From: Negativicutes bacterium
Lineage (GTDB): Bacteria > Bacillota_C > Negativicutes > Acidaminococcales > Acidaminococcaceae
Length of the DNA: 64,000 nucleotides
Assembly (NCBI GenBank): GCA_009930275.1
Contig: RZYP01000001.1
Coordinates: 124,001 to 188,000 of the forward strand
Reading direction: 5' to 3'
Position numbers and translations under genes: made by a program. The notes below the pieces were generated by a model. The model did no database searches. It saw only the letters and a list, made by a program, of their open reading frames with translations, and was not told the origin of the DNA. Shown here piece after piece: positions 28,486-38,300 of this stretch (the stretch's first letter is position 1; each line of letters opens with the position of its first letter).

Positions 28486-29702
28486 ATGGATATGTTTGAA
28501 TTCAAAGCTCGTAAACCATCGGGAGATGTTGTAACAGGCAAGCTCAATGCCGCTAATGAAGCTGCTGTTGCGGCGTACATTCGTGAGCAGGGTTTATACG
28601 CCACTCAGATAAAAAAAGCTTTGCCTGAGAAGAAGTCAATGCAAATTCCCTTTATCAAGCAAAAAATTACGTTATACGATATTGCTATGTTTTGCCGCCA
28701 ATTTGCAACATTGGTTGGCGCGGGTGTTTCGTTGATCAGCGCACTAGAAATAATGGGAGAGCAGACAACCAACCATAGATTCAAGGACATCATCAAAAAG
28801 GTCGGAGATGATGTTAAGAAGGGCGCTCCCTTGTCAGCGGCGCTGGCCGAAGTTCCTGCTGTGTTCCCTATCCTGATGGTTCATATGATTGAAGCAGGCG
28901 AGGCAGGCGGCATGCTGGAAACAGTATTATATCGTCTGGCAGAACAATATGAGAAGGATTACAGACTTAATGCCAGACTGAAGTCAGCGATGGTTTATCC
29001 CGCAGTTGTTATTTCCGTGGCCGTGATTGTTGTCGCAATTATTTTGACTTTTGTCATGCCTACCTTTGTAGGCTTATTCAAATCCATGAACGTACAGCTA
29101 CCGTGGCCGACACTTTTTGTGATGTCAATCAGCGGGTTTCTTTTGAAATATTGGTGGGTTATCTTCGCATTTATCGGAATTATCATTTTAGCCTATAGAG
29201 AGGCGTTGAAAAAGAAAGAGTTTTGTATGTGGCGTGATGGCATTTTTTTAAGCATTCCTGTCTTAGGGGTCTTATACAATAAAATTATCATAGCTCGCTT
29301 TGCTTCTACCTTTGCTAGCTTTCGCGCAGCGGCGTGCTAATATTGTCGGCTTTGACGATAGTCAGTAAGGCAACGGGCAGTCTGCAGGCCGAAGAAGTAT
29401 TCAAGGCGGCGCGTGTTAACGTACAGAAAGGCCGCGGCCTTTCTGTACCGATGGAACAGAGCAAATTATTCCCGCCTTTGGTTGTTAACATGGTGGCCAT
29501 CGGGGAAGAAACAGGCAGCCTTGACCACATGCTGGATAAAATCAGCGAATTCTACAGCGCCGAGGTAGACGATATGATGGCACGTTTGCAAGCTTTGCTT
29601 GATCCTTTTCTTATTGTAATATTAGGCGTTGTGGTTGGATTTATCGCTGTTGCCATGCTTTTACCGATGTTTGACATCATAACTAAGGTGGGGAGTGCCT
29701 GA
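28486..29702 (+). pseudogene. pilC: Inner-membrane platform protein PilC, one-base frameshift
   Basis: Polytopic GspF/PilC protein that couples the motor to pilin insertion. The first frame (28486-29340) covers the N-terminal T2SSF domain and membrane helices, then ends in out-of-family RAAAC and a stop. The family sequence resumes in the next frame at about 29320 (LSRSGVLILSALTIVSKATG) and runs to 29702. Restoring one base near 29319/29320 gives TFASLSRSGV and a 405-aa protein of normal length. No slippery heptamer is seen and the second part lacks a ribosome-binding site. Either a recent mutation or a sequencing error. Confidence 0.88.
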
Positions 29703-29737
29703 TTTCGGTAAAAAAATCAATTTATTAGTAAAATCAA

Positions 29738-29776
29738 AGGCAAAGGGCTTGCTTTTCGCATAAAAGATGGTATCAT
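29738..29776 (+). promoter_or_regulatory. Candidate promoter of the first pilin gene
   Basis: Two overlapping possibilities. AGGCAAAGGGCTTGCT (29738-29753) has GG and GC exactly 10 bases apart, close to the sigma-54 -24/-12 consensus TGGCAC-N5-TTGC. TTGCTT (29749-29754) and TATCAT (29771-29776), 16 apart, could be a sigma-A promoter. Both would give a leader of 75 or more bases before ATG 29853. Confidence 0.4.
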
Positions 29777-29852
29777 TTACTCATAATGGTTGTAAGGCTT
29801 CTAGCAACAAGGAGTAGCCTCATAAAAACAAATATGGGGAGGAATATTAAAC

Positions 29853-30269
29853 ATGAAATTCTTCAAAAACAAAAAAGGTTTTACTCTGGTTGAACTTGTT
29901 GTGGTTATTGCAATTTTAGGTATTTTAGCTGGTATCGCAATTCCTAGATTTATGGATGCAACTGCAACTGCTCGTGGAGCGAAGATTGTAGCGGATTTAA
30001 GAACTATTGATAGTGCAATTAAGATGTACAATGCAAAGGCTGGTGCATTGCCTACAACAACAGGACAATTGACAGCTGAAGCTCCAACGGCTACACCTCC
30101 TACATATCAATTGATGGCAAGTTGGCCAGTACCTCCTGCGGGAGCGGCGAAGATTACTAACAATTCCGGAGTTGCAAAAGATTATACTCCAACGGCTGCA
30201 GTTTACGCTATTACAAGCGGTCGTGGCACTCTTGATACAAAAACTGTGGATGATTTGTTAGCTTTATAA
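29853..30269 (+). CDS. Type IV pilin, probable major subunit
   Basis: 138-aa prepilin with short leader MKFFKNKKG, cleavage at G/F and the invariant Glu5 (FTLVE), followed by the hydrophobic helix VVVIAILGILAGIAIPRF. The globular part has WPVPP and no Cys pair. Codon use is rich in T-ending, abundant-protein codons, unlike the neighbours. GGGGAGG precedes the ATG by about 9 bases. It has its own upstream promoter candidate and a strong terminator right behind, consistent with high separate expression. Could also be called a GspG-like pseudopilin, but PilT favours a pilus. Confidence 0.9.
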   Translation: MKFFKNKKGFTLVELVVVIAILGILAGIAIPRFMDATATARGAKIVADLRTIDSAIKMYNAKAGALPTTTGQLTAEAPTATPPTYQLMASWPVPPAGAAKITNNSGVAKDYTPTAAVYAITSGRGTLDTKTVDDLLAL

Positions 30270-30283
30270 TCATAAAAAAATAT

Positions 30284-30320
30284 AAAAACAACCTGATGAT
30301 GCTTCATCGGGTTGTTTTTA
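30284..30320 (+). terminator. Terminator after the first pilin
   Basis: AAAACAACCTGATGA and TTCATCGGGTTGTTTTT form a long stem with one T-G wobble and a short TGC loop, followed by the T-run. It isolates the first pilin from downstream genes. Confidence 0.9.
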
Positions 30321-30378
30321 TAACCGGAATTAGTATGCCACGATATGCTAATGTATTCTTTTTGAAAGATGTGTTATT

Positions 30379-30816
30379 ATGAAGCGGCACAATGGTTTTA
30401 CGTTAATTGAGTTAATTGTCGTTATAGCAATACTAGCTATTCTAGTTGGTATTGCTATTCCCCGTTTCATGAATGCTAACATGTCTGCACGTGGCAGCAA
30501 GATTCTTGCAGATATGAACGCGTGTGAATCTGCAATTAACATATATTATATAAAAACAGGTGCTTTTCCTGATGATATTGGCGTTTTAGTTTCTTCCTTT
30601 ATGGTAGTTTGGCCGAAGCCACCAGTTGGTAAAGCGATTCTTAAAAAGCACGACAACAATGAGCTTAAGCTAGATGTTCAGGCATCAAAATATGTGTATG
30701 CAAAACCGACGACTGGTGAATTGAGCATAAAGGTAGGCCGTGTTACCCTCGGTGGGATGACGATTGAAGAAATTTTGTCAACATCCGAATCAAGTCTGAC
30801 TTTGACCGATGGTTGA
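30379..30816 (+). CDS. Second type IV pilin-like protein
   Basis: 145-aa prepilin with leader MKRHNG, cleavage at G/F, Glu5 (FTLIE) and helix IVVIAILAILVGIAIPRF. It is a clear paralog of the pilin at 29853: the region PRFMNANMSARGSKILADM aligns with PRFMDATATARGAKIVADL, and both have a WPxPPxG motif. The C-terminus differs (Lys-rich, IKVGRVTLGGMTIEEIL). The start lacks a strong ribosome-binding site, suggesting lower expression, perhaps a minor pilin. Terminator immediately after. Confidence 0.88.
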   Translation: MKRHNGFTLIELIVVIAILAILVGIAIPRFMNANMSARGSKILADMNACESAINIYYIKTGAFPDDIGVLVSSFMVVWPKPPVGKAILKKHDNNELKLDVQASKYVYAKPTTGELSIKVGRVTLGGMTIEEILSTSESSLTLTDG

Positions 30817-30830
30817 GTGCAGTGTTAATC

Positions 30831-30868
30831 AAGACGTACGTATTATTGCGTACGTCTTATTTTATTTT
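30831..30868 (+). terminator. Terminator after the second pilin
   Basis: AAGACGTACG (30831-30840) pairs perfectly with CGTACGTCTT (30849-30858), followed by ATTTTATTTT. Confidence 0.9.
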
Positions 30869-30936
30869 CCAATTATATAAACAAATTGGTTGAAAAGTAT
30901 TATAATAAAACAAATGTGCATTAAGGACGTGATGGT

Positions 30937-31686
30937 TTGTATCTATTGTTCGTGGCTTACTTCGTGATAGGGTTAGTTGTCGGCAGTTTCCTGAATGTTT
31001 GTATTTATAGGTTGCCGCAAGGAAAGTCAATCGTTTCGCCGCCATCGTCGTGCGGCAATTGTGGCCACCGGCTTGGTGTTTTTGATATGATTCCGGTCCT
31101 GAGCTATATATTGCTGAGAGGCAAGTGCCGCTACTGTGGCATGCCGTATACTCCTCGCTACGCATTGGTTGAATTGCTGACAGGGTGTTTATTCGCTTTT
31201 TGCGGTTTATATTATCTGCCGGGCATACCTTTGGCGCTAGTCTTTGTTTTTGTGGCGAGTTTGGTTGTACTTACTTTTGTTGATTTTGATCATCAGATAA
31301 TTTTAGATGAAGTGCTTATTCTGATGTTAGTCGGCGGTGCCGCTTATGTTTATTTTTCGCATGGAGATTACTGGGATGCTCTCTATGGTATGGGTTTTGC
31401 GGGCGGTCTGATGCTTCTGATTTTTGTTCTGAGCCGTGGTGGCATGGGGGCCGGGGACGTCAAGCTCTGCTTCGTCCTGGGACTCTGGCTTGGCTTAAAA
31501 GCATCTATTGTATGCCTGATGCTGTCTTTTATCTTTGGCGGCGTAATTGGTGTGTTCCTGTTGGCAACAGGGATCAAAGGAAGAAAGGACCCAATACCTT
31601 TCGGGCCTTTTCTTTGTTTGGGAGCCTATATTTCCTTGCTTTTTTCACCGTACCTGCTTTATTACTATTGGCGTTTGTTCATTTGA
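30937..31686 (+). CDS. pilD: Prepilin peptidase/methyltransferase PilD
   Basis: Membrane aspartic protease that cleaves the leaders of both pilins and methylates the new N-terminus. The N-terminal domain has GSFLNVCIYRLP and the zinc-type CGNC...CRYC pairs. The peptidase half has VDFDHQIILDE and GGMGAGDVKL, with the two catalytic Asp residues. Length 249 aa is typical, with about seven membrane spans. TTG start 30937 with AAGGA (30923-30927) upstream; no in-frame ATG is nearby. Confidence 0.94.
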   Translation: MYLLFVAYFVIGLVVGSFLNVCIYRLPQGKSIVSPPSSCGNCGHRLGVFDMIPVLSYILLRGKCRYCGMPYTPRYALVELLTGCLFAFCGLYYLPGIPLALVFVFVASLVVLTFVDFDHQIILDEVLILMLVGGAAYVYFSHGDYWDALYGMGFAGGLMLLIFVLSRGGMGAGDVKLCFVLGLWLGLKASIVCLMLSFIFGGVIGVFLLATGIKGRKDPIPFGPFLCLGAYISLLFSPYLLYYYWRLFI

Positions 31687-31767
31687 ATATGCTATAATAA
31701 TTATGTTGTTTTATGTGATTTGATGCGGCGTTCGGCAACTTAACTTCTCCGAAATGAGGGTATACGG

Positions 31768-32844
31768 ATGGATATCAAGAAGCTCATGAAGAAACTTTTT
31801 GTTTCAACTCCCGGGAGTGTTCTAGGCATTGATTTGGGATCGGAATATGTCAAAATAGTGCAGGTAGATTTAAAAGGAAATCGCCCGCTGGTTAAAGATT
31901 TTGTTATCAGCGAGTTGCCGGCTAATCTGAAGTCTACAGGATTGCTTAGCAGTAAGGATGAAATGGCGACATTTTTGCATGAATTATTGAATAAACACAA
32001 CTTTTCTACAAAGTATGCCGTATTTAGTATCAATGGCAAGAACGCTTTTGTGCGCGAGATTACTATGCCGCTCATGTCTGACGATGAATTGAAGCAGGCT
32101 GTCAAGTGGGATGCGGGGCAGTATGTGCCTTATGAAGCTGATACCTACTATTTGGATTTTGCCAAGTTTGGAACTATATCTCAAGACGGACAACAACCTA
32201 TCGTTCTTGTAGCTTCGCCCAAGGAAATTATCGACAGCATTGTTGAAATTGCAGATCTTTTGGGGCTGAAAATTCTGAAGCTGGATATCGATGTCCTGAC
32301 GATTTGCCGCACACTGGGCAAGGAATTTGAAGAATTTATCCTGCTCGATATTGGGCTGGATTATTCGATGATGACTATTTTCCAGAGCGGGGCGCCTGTG
32401 GCGCAAAGAGCCTTGCAACAGGGTTGGGGGAATTTTATTTCCAGCGTCTCGGAGGTTATGGTTATTGACAACAAGAAGGCTGAGTCACTAATAACTACCA
32501 AACATTTACTCGCAGACGAAAGCAATGAATTCGGTCTCGGCAGTTTTGCCCTCCAGCAGGCCGTCAATGCACTGGTGCATGAGTGCCGCCTTACCAGTGA
32601 TTATTATGTAACGAATAAAAGGGAAACCTTATTTACGCACCTCGTTTTGGCGGGTGTTGGTTCGACAATTCCCGGACTTGCGGAATATATCGGCAGAGAT
32701 AACGAGAACGAAGTTATTATTCATAATATTTTGAAGATGGTTGACTTTAACGCCAAGTTCGACAAGACAAAAGTCAAAGCCGCTGCGCCGGTTTTAGCAG
32801 TCGCAGTTGGTGCTGCCCTTGCCGGAGGTGAATTTGATGATTAA
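31768..32844 (+). CDS. pilM: Pilus assembly protein PilM
   Basis: Cytoplasmic actin-like protein that binds the PilN N-terminus at the inner membrane. Recognised by VLGIDLGSEYVKIVQV (phosphate-1 motif), MSDDELKQAVKWDAGQYVPYE, the central LDIGLDYSMMTIF and LAGVGSTIPGLAEYI. Length 358 aa is normal. The stop at 32842-32844 overlaps the PilN start by eight bases. First gene of the pilM-pilN-pilO alignment-complex run; pilP is encoded apart with the secretin. Confidence 0.92.
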   Translation: MDIKKLMKKLFVSTPGSVLGIDLGSEYVKIVQVDLKGNRPLVKDFVISELPANLKSTGLLSSKDEMATFLHELLNKHNFSTKYAVFSINGKNAFVREITMPLMSDDELKQAVKWDAGQYVPYEADTYYLDFAKFGTISQDGQQPIVLVASPKEIIDSIVEIADLLGLKILKLDIDVLTICRTLGKEFEEFILLDIGLDYSMMTIFQSGAPVAQRALQQGWGNFISSVSEVMVIDNKKAESLITTKHLLADESNEFGLGSFALQQAVNALVHECRLTSDYYVTNKRETLFTHLVLAGVGSTIPGLAEYIGRDNENEVIIHNILKMVDFNAKFDKTKVKAAAPVLAVAVGAALAGGEFDD

Positions 32845-33400
32845 AATCAATCTTTTGCCTGAAGAACGTCGCAGATCAGAAATGCCGACTCATAAGTTCT
32901 TTCTGGCGGGCACATATCTTGTAGTTACTTTTACGGTGCTTTTTTGGGCTTATAGCCTCTTTATGTTCAAATATGCGGAAAGTAAGCTGGCTGACGCGCA
33001 AAGCCAGATCAGTTCTTTGCATGTCTGGCAAGAACGCTATGAGCTGAACCAGGCACAAAATGCGGAAATCAAAAAACGTGAGAATATCGTATTGGGCAAA
33101 GTAAAGGAACGTTTGCTCTGGAGCAGTTCACTAGCCGAACTGGGCAATTCTACGCCTTATGGGTGTTGGCTCTTAACGGTAGCACAGGATAAAGCCAAAG
33201 CTTCGGAAATAACTATCAAGGGGAAGGCGCTTAACATGAATAATATTCTCGATTTTATCAGTCGCCTGCAAAAAGACCCTTCCATAAACTCAGTTGATTT
33301 GCTGGACACTAAACTTGGCAAGGCTTCTAATACCGGTGGTTCAGCCGCTACTATCGACTTTTCCCTCAAAGTTCATAAAAGCGAGGTAGGGAAAAAATGA
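32837..33400 (+). CDS. pilN: Pilus assembly protein PilN
   Basis: Bitopic inner-membrane protein. The cytoplasmic N-terminus IKINLLPEERR is the conserved PilM-binding motif, followed by one membrane helix (FLAGTYLVVTFTVLFWAYSLF) and a periplasmic coiled coil plus ferredoxin-like domain. ATG 32837 follows GGAGGTG (32824-32830); the frame is open 10 codons further upstream inside pilM but without a start signal. Overlaps pilM and, by four bases, pilO. Confidence 0.92.
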   Translation: MIKINLLPEERRRSEMPTHKFFLAGTYLVVTFTVLFWAYSLFMFKYAESKLADAQSQISSLHVWQERYELNQAQNAEIKKRENIVLGKVKERLLWSSSLAELGNSTPYGCWLLTVAQDKAKASEITIKGKALNMNNILDFISRLQKDPSINSVDLLDTKLGKASNTGGSAATIDFSLKVHKSEVGKK

Positions 33401-34014
33401 GAGAAGCATTATCTAAAATATCACCAAACACCAGATATTTAATTTTGTTAATTTTGGGTGTTTTCTGTTCTTTCTTGCTTTTTATGCAATTTATTTCTCC
33501 GCTGAGGGACGATACGCAAAAAGTTGAAACACAGCTTTTGCAGGCTAACACCAGATTAGCCGCAATACAGACTTTTGCCGGCCAAAATAAGGATTACGAG
33601 TCCTTTCTTAAAATCCAGACGTTAAAGGTCGAAGAAGTCAAGAAAAAGCTGCCGGATACGGTGACAATTCCTGAACTGGTTGCGGAATATTCCAAACTGG
33701 CAATGGTTAATGGCATTGTCCTGGAGAGCCTGAAACCTCCGGCAGAGATTAAGCAGCAGGACAAAGGGGGCGCTTTTGCCTTACCTTTGAAGCTTACTTT
33801 AAGCGGTGATTATTTTCACTTAGTCGAGTTTTTACAGCAAGTGGAGAATGGTAATCGCTTTACAAGTATCCAAAGTGTCGATTTCAGTTCCGACGGCAAG
33901 GGAGCATTGAAAATGAACGCGGATTTTGTTGTGTATTCCTTAAAAAATCCTAAACCGCCAGTTGTAAATGCCAAGACACCTGTCGCAAAAGCGGCAGCAG
34001 AGAAGAGTAAGTGA
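33397..34014 (+). CDS. pilO: Pilus assembly protein PilO
   Basis: Bitopic inner-membrane partner of PilN. One membrane helix (YLILLILGVFCSFLLFMQFI), a coiled coil and a ferredoxin-like domain (LPLKLTLSGDYFHLVEFLQQVE) are visible, then an Ala/Lys/Pro-rich tail. 205 aa. ATGA overlap with pilN. Last gene of the pilus cluster, followed by a terminator. Confidence 0.9.
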   Translation: MREALSKISPNTRYLILLILGVFCSFLLFMQFISPLRDDTQKVETQLLQANTRLAAIQTFAGQNKDYESFLKIQTLKVEEVKKKLPDTVTIPELVAEYSKLAMVNGIVLESLKPPAEIKQQDKGGAFALPLKLTLSGDYFHLVEFLQQVENGNRFTSIQSVDFSSDGKGALKMNADFVVYSLKNPKPPVVNAKTPVAKAAAEKSK

Positions 34015-34043
34015 GTTATGCTTTCAAACAAAATAAGATTGGC

Positions 34044-34077
34044 AAAATGGACAAAAACTATATTTTGTCCATTTTTT
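34044..34077 (+). terminator. Terminator after pilO
   Basis: AAAATGGACAAAA pairs perfectly with TTTTGTCCATTTT around a short loop, followed by T-rich sequence. The 34015-34228 gap otherwise holds only a possible -10 box TATAAT (34176-34181) for the efflux genes; the short open frame at 34018-34209 runs through this hairpin and is not a gene. Confidence 0.9.
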
Positions 34078-34228
34078 ATGGATAAATTTATACAGGTAAT
34101 TCTTACCTCTTTTCTGCAGTGTATTTATTTTCATAATGCTCTGTACAGGTTCTATGCAAGGGCGCTATTTAGGGGTATAATTTGCGTGTATGTACTAAAA
34201 ATTAGTTAATTGGGTGGGGGAGCCGGCT

Positions 34229-35356
34229 ATGGATTGGCATGATAAGAGATTTAGAATTTTAGCGTTTGTTTTGGCTGTTTTACTTATTATTATTGGTGCA
34301 CGTATTTTTATGAACATTATGTCTTCAAGAGAGCGTGCAGAGAAAGCGACTCAAGGCAAGGCTGTAGCGGTACCGACTGGTTTTGCTAAAAGAGAGACTA
34401 TCAAGCCGGTCCTGACCTTTGCCGGTAACCTAGACCCTGTTTGGCAGGCAAAAATAGCCTCCAAAATAGCGGGGCGAATCCAGTCCGTTTTAGTCAATGA
34501 AGGGGACTATGTTGAAGCCGGAACCGTTCTTGCGGCTCTGGACAGCAGTGAAATAGATGCTACGGTGAATGCTGCCCGCGGCAGCGTTTATGACGCCAAA
34601 GCAAATCTTGAGCAAGCCGCAACCACTTTGGCACGTTATCAGCGTTTGTTGGAGAAAGGCGCTATTTCGCAGCAGGAAGTAGATAATGCCAGTTTTGCAC
34701 GCGATATGGCAGCAGGTAAGCTGGAAAGCGCGCAAGGTACTTATGAAAACGCCTATTCCAGAATGGAAGGAACGAGAGTAATAACGCCGCACGCCGGCTA
34801 TGTTGTCAAACGTTACTATCAGGAAGGCTATTATGCTAAAGATACTGATGCTTTATTTAATGTTGCAGATATCAGCACTTTGTTGGTAAAAATAAATATA
34901 CCGGAAGGTCAGATTGGCTCTGTTGCCATTGGCAGCGTAGCGGAGATTGAAGTACCTGCCATGCCTGGTAAGAAATTCCAGGGTAAGGTGACCAAGATTG
35001 CAGCGGTAGCCGACGCGCCCGGCAGAACCTTCGCTTCAGAAGTTTCTATTCCAAATTCGGATGGTCTTCTGCGCGGCGGTGTTTATGCAAATGTTTATAT
35101 CAAGTCTAATGACAAACCAAATGCTCTTGTTGTCCCGCAAAGTGCTATTGTCATGCGTGAAGACCAAAGAACGGTTTTTGTTCTTGATAAGGATAATTTT
35201 GTCAAACGCAAGGTATTGACTACCGGCTATATTGGCAATGGTCTTGTTGAAGTTTTGGGCGGATTGGAAGAAAATGAGCGAATTATAATTGGTGGACAGA
35301 ACAAAATTCGCGAAGGCAGCAAGGTCAAAATTGATGAGGCGGGTAGCGAAAAATGA
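34229..35356 (+). CDS. RND efflux membrane-fusion (adaptor) protein
   Basis: Periplasmic adaptor linking an RND pump to an outer-membrane channel. One N-terminal membrane anchor (ILAFVLAVLLIIIGARIFM), a split biotinyl-lipoyl domain (KIAGRIQSVLVNEGDYVEAG and VITPHAGYVVKRYYQEG), a helical hairpin between them and beta-barrel domains. ATG 34229 follows GTGGGGGAG; the in-frame GTG 34214 lies in that site. 375 aa. Overlaps the pump gene by four bases. Confidence 0.92.
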   Translation: MDWHDKRFRILAFVLAVLLIIIGARIFMNIMSSRERAEKATQGKAVAVPTGFAKRETIKPVLTFAGNLDPVWQAKIASKIAGRIQSVLVNEGDYVEAGTVLAALDSSEIDATVNAARGSVYDAKANLEQAATTLARYQRLLEKGAISQQEVDNASFARDMAAGKLESAQGTYENAYSRMEGTRVITPHAGYVVKRYYQEGYYAKDTDALFNVADISTLLVKINIPEGQIGSVAIGSVAEIEVPAMPGKKFQGKVTKIAAVADAPGRTFASEVSIPNSDGLLRGGVYANVYIKSNDKPNALVVPQSAIVMREDQRTVFVLDKDNFVKRKVLTTGYIGNGLVEVLGGLEENERIIIGGQNKIREGSKVKIDEAGSEK

Positions 35357-38300
35357 TTCGTACTTTTATCCATAGACCTGTATTCACCACAATGTTTATA
35401 CTGCTGCTCGTCGTATTCGGTATCAAGGCCTATCCGACTCTTGGTGTAGATTTATATCCGGAAGTAGACTTTCCGCTGGTTAGCGTTACTGTGACTTATG
35501 AAGGCGCTGCACCGGAAGAAATGGAGACCTTGATAACAAAGCCGATAGAAAACCGTGTCAGCCAGGTGTCGGGCATTAAAACATTATCTTCCTCTATTCG
35601 TGAAGGGTATTCGCAGACGGTTTTGGAATTTGAATTGGGCGTCGACCCTAAGGAAAAGGCTAGCGAAGTGCGCGAAAAGGTTGCCTCGGTTCGTGGCAGG
35701 CTGCCAGACGATATTGATGAGCCGATTGTGCAGCGTGTTGATTTGTCGGCACAGTCGATAGTTGCCTTTGTTTTGTCATCGGATGTTCGCAGCCGCGGTG
35801 AAATTCGCAAACTGGTGGAAGATGTCATTTCCGATGAACTGCAAAGAGTTGAAGGTGTATCGGAAGTTAACGTTTATGGCGCCGGTAAAAGAGAGTTTAA
35901 AATCCAAGTAGACTCGCAGAAGCTTGATGCCTATGGTATTTCCTTTCAAACTGTTTATAATGTAATAAACAGTGAGAATATGAATACCCCAGGCGGTTCT
36001 GTCAAGGAACATAGCACGGAATTGACGGTGCGTACTCTTGGCAAATATAAAAACATTGATGATATAAAAAATGTTGTTGTCAGCAATCAAAATGGGCGTA
36101 TTGTTAAAGTCCGTGATATTGCGGACGTACGCGATGACTGGGAAGAAGAGATATCTTACGCACGTTCCAATATGGTTCCAAGCGTAGTTCTTGCGGTGCA
36201 AAAACAGTCGAGAACGAACACCGTCGCTGTAACCGATGGAGTTATGGCAGCTATGGAAAAATTAAAGGCGAGTGACTTGCCACAGGATATTAAAGTCGAC
36301 ATTATAAGGGACCAATCAAAGTATATTCGCGAAAATGTTGCTGACGTTTGGTCTTCGATTTTGTTTGGCGGGTTTTTCGCGCTATTAATAACATATATGT
36401 TTTTGCAAAATTTCCGTGCCACAATAATTGGCGGTTTGGCAATACCGACATCGATAATCGCAACCTTCGTTATCATGAAACAAATGAATTTTACGTTAAA
36501 CAACATGTCTCTTATGGGCCTTAGCCTCGCTGTGGGTATGTTGATAGATGATGCGATTGTTTTGATTGAGAATATTTTCCGTCATATGGAAATGGGTAAA
36601 AAACCATTACAAGCTGCGCAGGAAGCAACAGAAGAACTGGCTTTGGCTATTTTAGCCACTTCTCTTGCCTTAGTTGCTGTCTTTATACCAATTGGCAGCA
36701 TGGGTGAAATTGTAGGTCAATTTTTTGCTCAATTTGGCTTGACAGTTGCTTTTGCCGTTGCCTTCTCAACCATCTCCGCCTATTCGTTGACGCCAATGAT
36801 GTCTGCCTATTGGTTAAAGAAACCGCTTAATGTTGGTGGCAAAGAAAATCCACGAAACAAATATTTGCAGCTTGTTTTGGACAAATTCGAGGCTGGTTTC
36901 CAGGATTTTCGCAAATTTTATAATGATATTATGCTGGCCGCCATTAATCACCCCAAAAAGATTATTGCGATATCCTGCGTAACGCTTGTTATTAATTTTG
37001 CTTTTCTGCCATTTCTTGGTATAGAACTGCAGCCAACATACGATTCAGGAGAATTTAGTGTAGTTTTTAGAGCTCCGACTGGCACAAGCATCGAAAAAAT
37101 GAAAGATTTGGTTGAACCTGTCGAGATTGAAATAGGTAAATTGCAGGAAGTTAAAACTGTTGCAATGAGATTAGGAGGTACCAGAACTCCGGTCAGTCAG
37201 GGAACAATTGATGTAAAGCTTGTTTCTGCCTCTGAGAGGTCACGGACTATGACTGCAATTATGGACGAGTTAAGAATGAAACTGCGAAATGTTCCGGGCT
37301 TAAGCATTTCCGTAGTTACAGGGCAGGGCGGTGGCCGCGGTGATAAGAGACCTGTTCAGGTTGGGTTGCGTGGTTCCGATATGGATATCCTGGAAGATTA
37401 TGCTCAAAATTTGGCTGAAATGCTTCGCCAGCAGCCGGGCGCAACTGATGTTGATATTTCTACAGCGGAAGCTGAGCCGGAAGTCATCGTCAAAGTTGAT
37501 TCTTTGAGAGCCAGCGCCTTCGGACTAAATGCCTCCAATGTAGGAGAAATCGTTAAAATAGCATTCCAGGGCCGATCGACTTCCAATAGTTTCACCGTAG
37601 GCGACAACGATTACGGCATTCGCGTGCAGTTGAATGAAGCCAACAGAAGAAATCTTGAAGATGTGAGAAATCTTATGGTTTCTACTTCCTCCGGTTCTTT
37701 TGTCCGTTTGGCCGATATTGCCGACGTGACGCTGGATTCAGGTCCTACGCGCATTGACCGTGAAGACAGACAAAGACAGCTTGTTGTTTATGCTAATACA
37801 GTAGGTACGACCCCAGGCGAATTAATCCAAAAAATTGAAAAGGATTTGATTCCGCAGCTTAATATGGAACTAGGCTATCGTTATAAGATGATTGGACAGG
37901 CTGATATGATGAGTAAGACCTTTTCAGAAATTTCTGTAGCTCTGATTATAGCCGTTATCATGATTTATATGGTTTTAGCGGCACAATTTGAAAGCTTTGT
38001 GCAGCCTCTTATAATTATGGTTGCCCTGCCTTTTGCTTTGATTGGGGCAGTTATAGGCTTATTGGTTTCAGGTCTGACGATTAATATGATGTCTCTGATT
38101 GGTTTTACAATGTTGTTGGGACTTGTCACAAAAACTTCAATTTTGTTGGTTGACTATGCCAATCAAGCGAGGGAAGCCGGCAAACAAGTTCGCGAAGCAA
38201 TTATTGAAGCGTGCTCGCTGCGCCTGCGTCCTATCCTGATGACGACGTTATCGACTATCTTTGGAATGATGCCCATTGCCTTGGGCATAGGTGCAGGGGC

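Noticed and set aside
29310..29330. Programmed ribosomal frameshift in pilC
   Set aside because: No slippery heptamer, internal Shine-Dalgarno or downstream pseudoknot is visible at the shift.
29334..29702. Second half of pilC as an independent gene
   Set aside because: Starts mid-domain without a ribosome-binding site; it is the continuation of pilC after a one-base shift.
34018..34209. 63-codon open frame between pilO and the RND adaptor
   Set aside because: It runs straight through a strong terminator and a -10-like box, has no ribosome-binding site and encodes low-complexity hydrophobic sequence.
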